From contig JAHEEQ010000077.1 of assembly GCA_024640585.1 (NCBI GenBank), positions 1 through 9,097 of the forward strand: a stretch of 9,097 bases of DNA, read 5' to 3'. Positions 5,312 through 9,097 of the stretch are shown piece after piece. The notes below the pieces were generated by a model that was given only the letters and a program-made list of their open reading frames with translations, was not told the DNA's origin and made no database searches. Positions within the stretch are counted from its first letter, which is position 1; the number at the start of each line of letters is the position of its first letter. Position numbers and translations under genes: made by a program. This DNA comes from Micrococcales bacterium. GTDB lineage: Bacteria; Actinomycetota; Actinomycetes; S36-B12; UBA5976.

Positions 5312-6409
5312 ATGGCACTCGAACCTCGCGAACATTTAGCTGAACTTTCTGCAACATTGCAGACAGTTGAGTCTGTTATGGATTTGCCGAAAATGCGCGA
5401 AGAATTGGTCAAAGTTGAGGCAGAGGCATCAGTTCCGAATTTATGGGATGACCCAGCTCATGCCCAAACTGTCACATCGAGACTTTCATTCTTGCAATCT
5501 GAATTGAAGAAAGTTATGGCGCTCAGATCTCGCATTGATGATGCGGGAGTTTTGCTCGAACTTGCAGAAGCAGAAGGTGATGCAGACTCACGCGCAGAAG
5601 TGGACAAAGAATTAACCGAACTTCAGCATCTTGTTAGCGAAATTGAAGTGCGAACACTTTTAAATGGTGAATATGACGCTCGCGAAGCTCTCATCACCAT
5701 TCGCTCCGAAGCAGGTGGCGTCGATGCCGCTGATTGGGCACAAATGTTGATGCGTATGTATTTACGTTATTGCGAGCGCCACAATTGGTCGACTGATGTT
5801 TACGAAACTTCTTATGCTGAAGAAGCGGGAATAAAGTCTGCAACTTTTGCAGTACATGCTCCATATGCATATGGAATTCTTTCAGTCGAGCAAGGAACTC
5901 ATCGCCTTGTGCGAATTTCACCTTTTGACAATCAAGGAAGACGTCAAACATCATTTGCTGGTGTTGAAGTAATTCCAGTGGTTGAACAAGCAGATGCAAT
6001 TGCGATTCCAGAAGACGAAATTCGAGTCGATGTTTACAGATCTTCAGGTCCAGGTGGACAAGGTGTAAATACAACCGACTCGGCTGTTCGACTAACACAT
6101 ATCCCAACTGGGATTGTTGTGTCCTGCCAAAACGAACGGTCGCAACTTCAAAACAAAGCCACAGCGATGAATATTTTGTTGGCAAAAATTCTTGAACGAA
6201 AGCGCCAAGAAGAACAGGCAAAGATCGACGCCCTAAAAGGGGAGTCGGCTGGTTCTTGGGGTACGCAAATGCGCAACTACGTGCTTCATCCGTACCAAAT
6301 GGTTAAAGATGCCCGTACGGAATATGAAACCGGCAACACCCAGGCCGTGCTCGATGGCGAGATTGACGAGTTCATCGAGGCTGGAATTCGCTGGCGTAAA
6401 AGGTCATAA
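5312..6409 (+). CDS. prfB: Peptide chain release factor 2
   Basis: RF2 recognises UGA and UAA stop codons on the ribosome and triggers release of the finished peptide. The 365 residues have the family length, the anticodon-like SPF tripeptide at 203-205 inside [15 protein letters not shown], and the catalytic GGQ at 248-250 inside [17 protein letters not shown]. The N-terminus ([21 protein letters not shown], then PNLWDD) aligns with actinobacterial RF2. The frame is continuous: the internal UGA frameshift site known from E. coli prfB is absent, so autoregulation by frameshifting is not expected. No Shine-Dalgarno precedes ATG 5312, and TACTCT at 5298-5303 could be a -10 for a near-leaderless message, but this is weak. 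It lies upstream of ftsE-ftsX as in many actinobacteria. Confidence 0.97.
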   Translation: MALEPREHLAELSATLQTVESVMDLPKMREELVKVEAEASVPNLWDDPAHAQTVTSRLSFLQSELKKVMALRSRIDDAGVLLELAEAEGDADSRAEVDKELTELQHLVSEIEVRTLLNGEYDAREALITIRSEAGGVDAADWAQMLMRMYLRYCERHNWSTDVYETSYAEEAGIKSATFAVHAPYAYGILSVEQGTHRLVRISPFDNQGRRQTSFAGVEVIPVVEQADAIAIPEDEIRVDVYRSSGPGGQGVNTTDSAVRLTHIPTGIVVSCQNERSQLQNKATAMNILLAKILERKRQEEQAKIDALKGESAGSWGTQMRNYVLHPYQMVKDARTEYETGNTQAVLDGEIDEFIEAGIRWRKRS

Positions 6410-6520
6410 TTCAGCCAAATTTGAGGCATTTGCCCGTATTTGGTTGCGTCATTCGGCCGTTTCACGCACCCTTCACCTTAAACTGCCCCTCGTCGTATCC
6501 GAGCTTCCCAAGGTGAGATT
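6410..6520 (+). other. prfB-ftsE intergenic region
   Basis: This 111-bp gap has no coding frame of note, no clear hairpin with a T tail and no convincing -35/-10 pair. It is pyrimidine-rich in its second half. A promoter for ftsE may lie here but cannot be pinpointed. It ends with AAGGTGAG (6510-6517), the ribosome binding site that fixes the TTG start of ftsE. Confidence 0.6.
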
Positions 6521-7210
6521 TTGATTCGTTTTGATCATGTAACCAAACTCCATAAAGGCGCAACCCGCCCAGCGTTGGAGGATGTTTCTGTAGACATTGA
6601 ACGCGGAGAATTCGTGTTCCTTGTTGGCGCTTCAGGTTCTGGAAAGTCCACCTTCTTGCGCCTATTACTTCGTGAAGAACGCCCAACCTCTGGCACCGTC
6701 TGGGTCGCAGGCAAAGACCTAAACAAACTCGCCAACTGGAAAGTGCCGGCCTTGCGCCGCCAAATCGGTTGCGTGTTCCAAGACTTCCGCCTTCTTCCAA
6801 ACCGCACAGTTGCCGGCAACGTTGCATTCGCTCTAGAAGTAATCGGCACACCTCGAAACGAAATTCAAGAAGTCGTCCCAAATGTCTTGGAGTTAGTCGG
6901 ATTGACCGGAAAAGAAGATTCGTATCCAAACGAAATTTCTGGTGGCGAACAACAGCGCGTAGCGATTGCACGTGCATTTGTGAATCGACCATCAATTTTG
7001 ATTGCTGACGAACCAACCGGAAACCTCGACCCAGAAACTTCAATCGGCATTATGAAGCTGCTAGATCGCATCAACAAGATTGGTACGACAGTAGTTATGG
7101 CAACACACGATGTTGCAATCGTGGACCAAATGCGTAAGCGCGTTATCGAAATTGATACTGGTCACATCGTTCGCGACCAAGCCCGTGGCGTTTATGGAAT
7201 GGGTGCGTAA
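6521..7210 (+). CDS. ftsE: Cell division ATP-binding protein FtsE
   Basis: FtsE is the cytoplasmic ATPase of the FtsEX complex, which signals from the divisome to cell-wall hydrolases outside. The 229 residues show a complete ABC nucleotide-binding domain: Walker [10 protein letters not shown] (36-44), Q-loop Gln87 in VFQDFR, signature SGGEQ (140-144), Walker B ILIADEP (Asp163, Glu164) and the H-loop His196. The N-terminus [10 protein letters not shown] matches the usual FtsE opening, so TTG 6521 is the start, supported by AAGGTGAG ending 3 nt upstream. The family usually has 220-230 residues. The stop overlaps the ftsX ATG by one base (TAATG), so the two subunits are translationally coupled. 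The codon third positions look more GC-rich than in the tad genes. Confidence 0.97.
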   Translation: MIRFDHVTKLHKGATRPALEDVSVDIERGEFVFLVGASGSGKSTFLRLLLREERPTSGTVWVAGKDLNKLANWKVPALRRQIGCVFQDFRLLPNRTVAGNVAFALEVIGTPRNEIQEVVPNVLELVGLTGKEDSYPNEISGGEQQRVAIARAFVNRPSILIADEPTGNLDPETSIGIMKLLDRINKIGTTVVMATHDVAIVDQMRKRVIEIDTGHIVRDQARGVYGMGA

Positions 7211-8118
7211 TGCGATTTCGATATTTACTCAAAGAAGTTAGAACTGGACTTCGCCGAAACCTAACTCTTTCATTGGCCGTAATCATCACTGTCTCTGTCT
7301 CACTTTCACTATTTGGCTCAGCCCTACTAATCAATGCCCAGGTAAACCAGATGAAGGATTACTGGTTTGATCGGGTTGAAGTTTCAATTTTCTTGTGCGG
7401 AAATATTTCTGATTCTCCAAACTGCATTGACGGTGCAATTAGCGAAGAAGAAAAAGGACAGATTCGATCTGATCTGCAGGGAATGACTGATGTGGTTGAC
7501 ACTGTTTACTACGAATCCAAAGAACAAGCTCTGGCTCGATTCCGCGAACAATTCAAGAATTCCCCAATTGCAGACACCGCTACTGCCGACCAGATGCCGG
7601 AATCATTCCGCGTCAAATTGATTGACCCAACCGAATTTGCTGTAATTGAAGGTTCATTTGGCTTACGTCCTGGCGTTGAGCAAGTTGTCGACCAACGACA
7701 AACTTTGCAAAAACTTTTCGATGCACTTGGTGGACTTCAAAAACTTGCACAGGCAATAGCTGGTGTGATGATTCTCGTGACTATTCTTTTGATTTCAAAC
7801 ACCATGCGCGTGGCTGCATACAACCGTCGTCGCGAAACTGGAATCATGCGTTTAGTCGGAGCTGGCAACTTCACAATCCAGCTTCCGTTTCTTTTGGAAG
7901 CTGCAGTTGCCGCCACAATCGGTGCGCTAGTTGCAATCGGTGCATTAGTCGCAGGAAAGATTTATTTGATTGACCAAACACTTTCAAAAACTTTCACTTT
8001 CACAACCTTCATTGGCTGGGATGCAATATATGCAGTTGTGCCTCTAATGCTTCTTGCAGGAGTTGGACTTTCAGTTCTTGCCGCTGGCTTGACGCTACGG
8101 AAATATTTGAAGGTCTAA
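7210..8118 (+). CDS. ftsX: Cell division membrane protein FtsX
   Basis: FtsX is the membrane partner of FtsE; it does not transport a solute but passes conformational change to an extracellular peptidoglycan hydrolase. The 302 residues show a short cytoplasmic N-terminus with RxGLRRN, a first membrane helix (about 19-42), an extracellular domain (about 43-168), and three more helices (about 172-197, 224-248 and 270-295). The segment RVAAYNRRRETGIMRLVGA (about 200-218) is the conserved cytoplasmic coupling loop that contacts FtsE. The extracellular domain carries two cysteines (63 and 72) that could form a disulfide. ATG 7210 overlaps the ftsE stop, and a single base separates its stop from the hydrolase gene. 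Confidence 0.97.
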   Translation: MRFRYLLKEVRTGLRRNLTLSLAVIITVSVSLSLFGSALLINAQVNQMKDYWFDRVEVSIFLCGNISDSPNCIDGAISEEEKGQIRSDLQGMTDVVDTVYYESKEQALARFREQFKNSPIADTATADQMPESFRVKLIDPTEFAVIEGSFGLRPGVEQVVDQRQTLQKLFDALGGLQKLAQAIAGVMILVTILLISNTMRVAAYNRRRETGIMRLVGAGNFTIQLPFLLEAAVAATIGALVAIGALVAGKIYLIDQTLSKTFTFTTFIGWDAIYAVVPLMLLAGVGLSVLAAGLTLRKYLKV

Positions 8119-8119
8119 A

Positions 8120-9097
8120 GTGCGCAAACTAACTTCTTCCCTGATTGCAGTACTGCTGCTCACTTCCGTATTCACTTCAGCGAATGCAACATTTTCAACT
8201 AAAGATTCACTGAAAAATCAAATCGCAGCAGCCGGTGATGCGGTAGATGAAGCAAATGCACAAGTAACCAATGCATTGCGCAAATACAACAAGGCTGCCG
8301 CAGCGCTACCTGCTGCACGCGCCCGGCTAGCTACCGCAGATGCAAACCTTGCAAAAGCTCAAAACGAGCATCAAACCGCAGTTAATGATCTAGCGAAATC
8401 AACAGCCGCAACTTCTCGGGCTGAAGACAGCCTATCTGTCACACAGCAAAACCTAACAACGCAGAATTCTGAAGTTTCCAAGCTAGTAAACATGATGTAC
8501 CGCCAAGGGCCGATGTCAGAGCTGAGCATCATTTTCAACACTGAATCTCCAGCAGAATTCACCTCAAGAATTCAGATGGTTAAGTCTTGGTTTGATAGTA
8601 AAACGTCTCAAATCAATCAGCTTACAAAAACTCGTGAAGACTTGATTCAGAAGAAAAAAGCACTGGATGAACTTGTGCAGGACAACATCAAGAAAAAGGC
8701 TGTCGCACAACAAAAGGTTTTAACCGCTGAACAAGCTGCAGCGGAAGCCAAAGCAGCTCAAGCCGCTGTAAACAAAATCGTAAACTCCCGCAAGGCTGCC
8801 TTTAATGAGGCAAAGAAATTCCAAGCTGCAGTTCAAAAGCGATACGACAAACTAAAGAAAGAACAGCAACGACTAAAAAACATTGCCAAGAAAAATAACG
8901 GCAAGGGAAAAAACTTAGATCCATCCGATGAGTTCTTGTGGCCAGTAACAGGAGCACCGAAAACTTCTAACGCAGGTATGCGCTTGCACCCAATCTTTAA
9001 AATCTGGCGTTGTCATGCAGGCATCGACCTCGGTGCACCAACTGGCGCAAAAATTCGCGCCGCTGAAAATGGAATAGTCGCTGATGTTGGTTGGTCA
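8120..9097 (+). CDS. Secreted coiled-coil M23 family metallopeptidase (partial, 3' end outside window)
   Basis: The frame opens at GTG 8120 and stays open for 326 codons to the window edge. AAGG (8110-8113) lies 6 nt upstream. Residues 1-23 form a signal peptide (MRK, hydrophobic core, cleavage likely after ANA). A long, Ala/Lys/Gln-rich coiled coil follows (about 30-270), interrupted near 125-150 by a MMYRQGPMSELSIIF segment like those seen in EnvC-type proteins. The LytM/M23 domain begins near FLWPVTG and shows MRLHP and CHAGIDLGAP, where His299 and Asp303 would be zinc ligands; the downstream HxH motif lies beyond the edge. In EnvC and RipC systems, FtsEX engages the coiled coil to control peptidoglycan cleavage, and the gene order here implies the same. 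Whether this one is an active hydrolase or an activator needs the missing end. Confidence 0.92.
   Translation, partial: MRKLTSSLIAVLLLTSVFTSANATFSTKDSLKNQIAAAGDAVDEANAQVTNALRKYNKAAAALPAARARLATADANLAKAQNEHQTAVNDLAKSTAATSRAEDSLSVTQQNLTTQNSEVSKLVNMMYRQGPMSELSIIFNTESPAEFTSRIQMVKSWFDSKTSQINQLTKTREDLIQKKKALDELVQDNIKKKAVAQQKVLTAEQAAAEAKAAQAAVNKIVNSRKAAFNEAKKFQAAVQKRYDKLKKEQQRLKNIAKKNNGKGKNLDPSDEFLWPVTGAPKTSNAGMRLHPIFKIWRCHAGIDLGAPTGAKIRAAENGIVADVGWS

Noticed and set aside
5312..5420. Programmed +1 frameshift in prfB
   Set aside because: The reading frame is continuous through the N-terminal region and there is no in-frame UGA with an upstream Shine-Dalgarno-like slip site.
5694..6221. Minus-strand ORF (175 codons) across prfB
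   Set aside because: It is antisense to the conserved SPF-GGQ core of release factor 2 and has a low-complexity Leu/Gln/His-rich composition.
6462..7043. Long minus-strand ORF (193 codons) across ftsE
   Set aside because: It lies wholly opposite the well-supported ftsE gene, is rich in Arg/Leu/Gln as expected from a reverse-frame shadow, and has no recognisable domain.
1..9097. CRISPR arrays, insertion sequences, tRNA or rRNA genes
   Set aside because: No regularly spaced repeats, transposase motifs, terminal inverted repeats or cloverleaf patterns were found.

Overview
The window looks like chromosomal DNA from a low-GC, streamlined actinobacterium. The protein families (DUF6912, DUF2505, an actinobacterial-type Tad locus with tiny TadE-like pilins, prfB followed by ftsE-ftsX) are actinobacterial. 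The base composition is fairly AT-rich, genes overlap by 1-19 nt, and GTG/TTG starts are frequent. Freshwater acI-type lineages (Nanopelagicales) would fit, but that placement is an inference from style, not from a marker gene.

Region 1 (1-1486) holds small accessory genes: the C-terminal end of an Excalibur-domain protein, a DUF1003 membrane protein, a DUF6912-like protein, and a convergent DUF2505-like (SRPBCC fold) protein on the minus strand whose 3' end overlaps its neighbour by 20 bp.

Region 2 (1487-1698) is the only gene-free gap of any size (212 bp). It ends in two adjacent hairpins. The first has a loop of five C. The second is a perfect 11-bp stem followed by a T-rich tail. The pair resembles a small terminated RNA such as the actinobacterial 6C RNA, and it stops only 12-15 nt before the first tad gene.

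Region 3 (1699-5279) is a compact seven-gene Tad/Flp-type pilus operon: the ATPase TadA, two inner-membrane platform proteins TadB and TadC, a 57-residue pilin-like peptide, and three short TadE/TadF/TadG-like proteins. TadA powers assembly, TadB/TadC form the platform, and the four small single-helix proteins are the likely filament subunits. No TadZ/CpaE, prepilin peptidase or secretin gene is present here. Only one of the four pilin-like proteins keeps the usual Glu at position +5 after the putative cleavage Gly.

Region 4 (5312-9097) is conserved housekeeping: prfB (peptide release factor 2), then ftsE-ftsX (the divisome ABC-type complex) and a secreted coiled-coil M23 peptidase that runs off the right edge. 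The last three form one transcription unit: FtsE hydrolyses ATP in the cytoplasm, FtsX crosses the membrane, and the coiled-coil hydrolase is the likely periplasmic effector that opens peptidoglycan during division.
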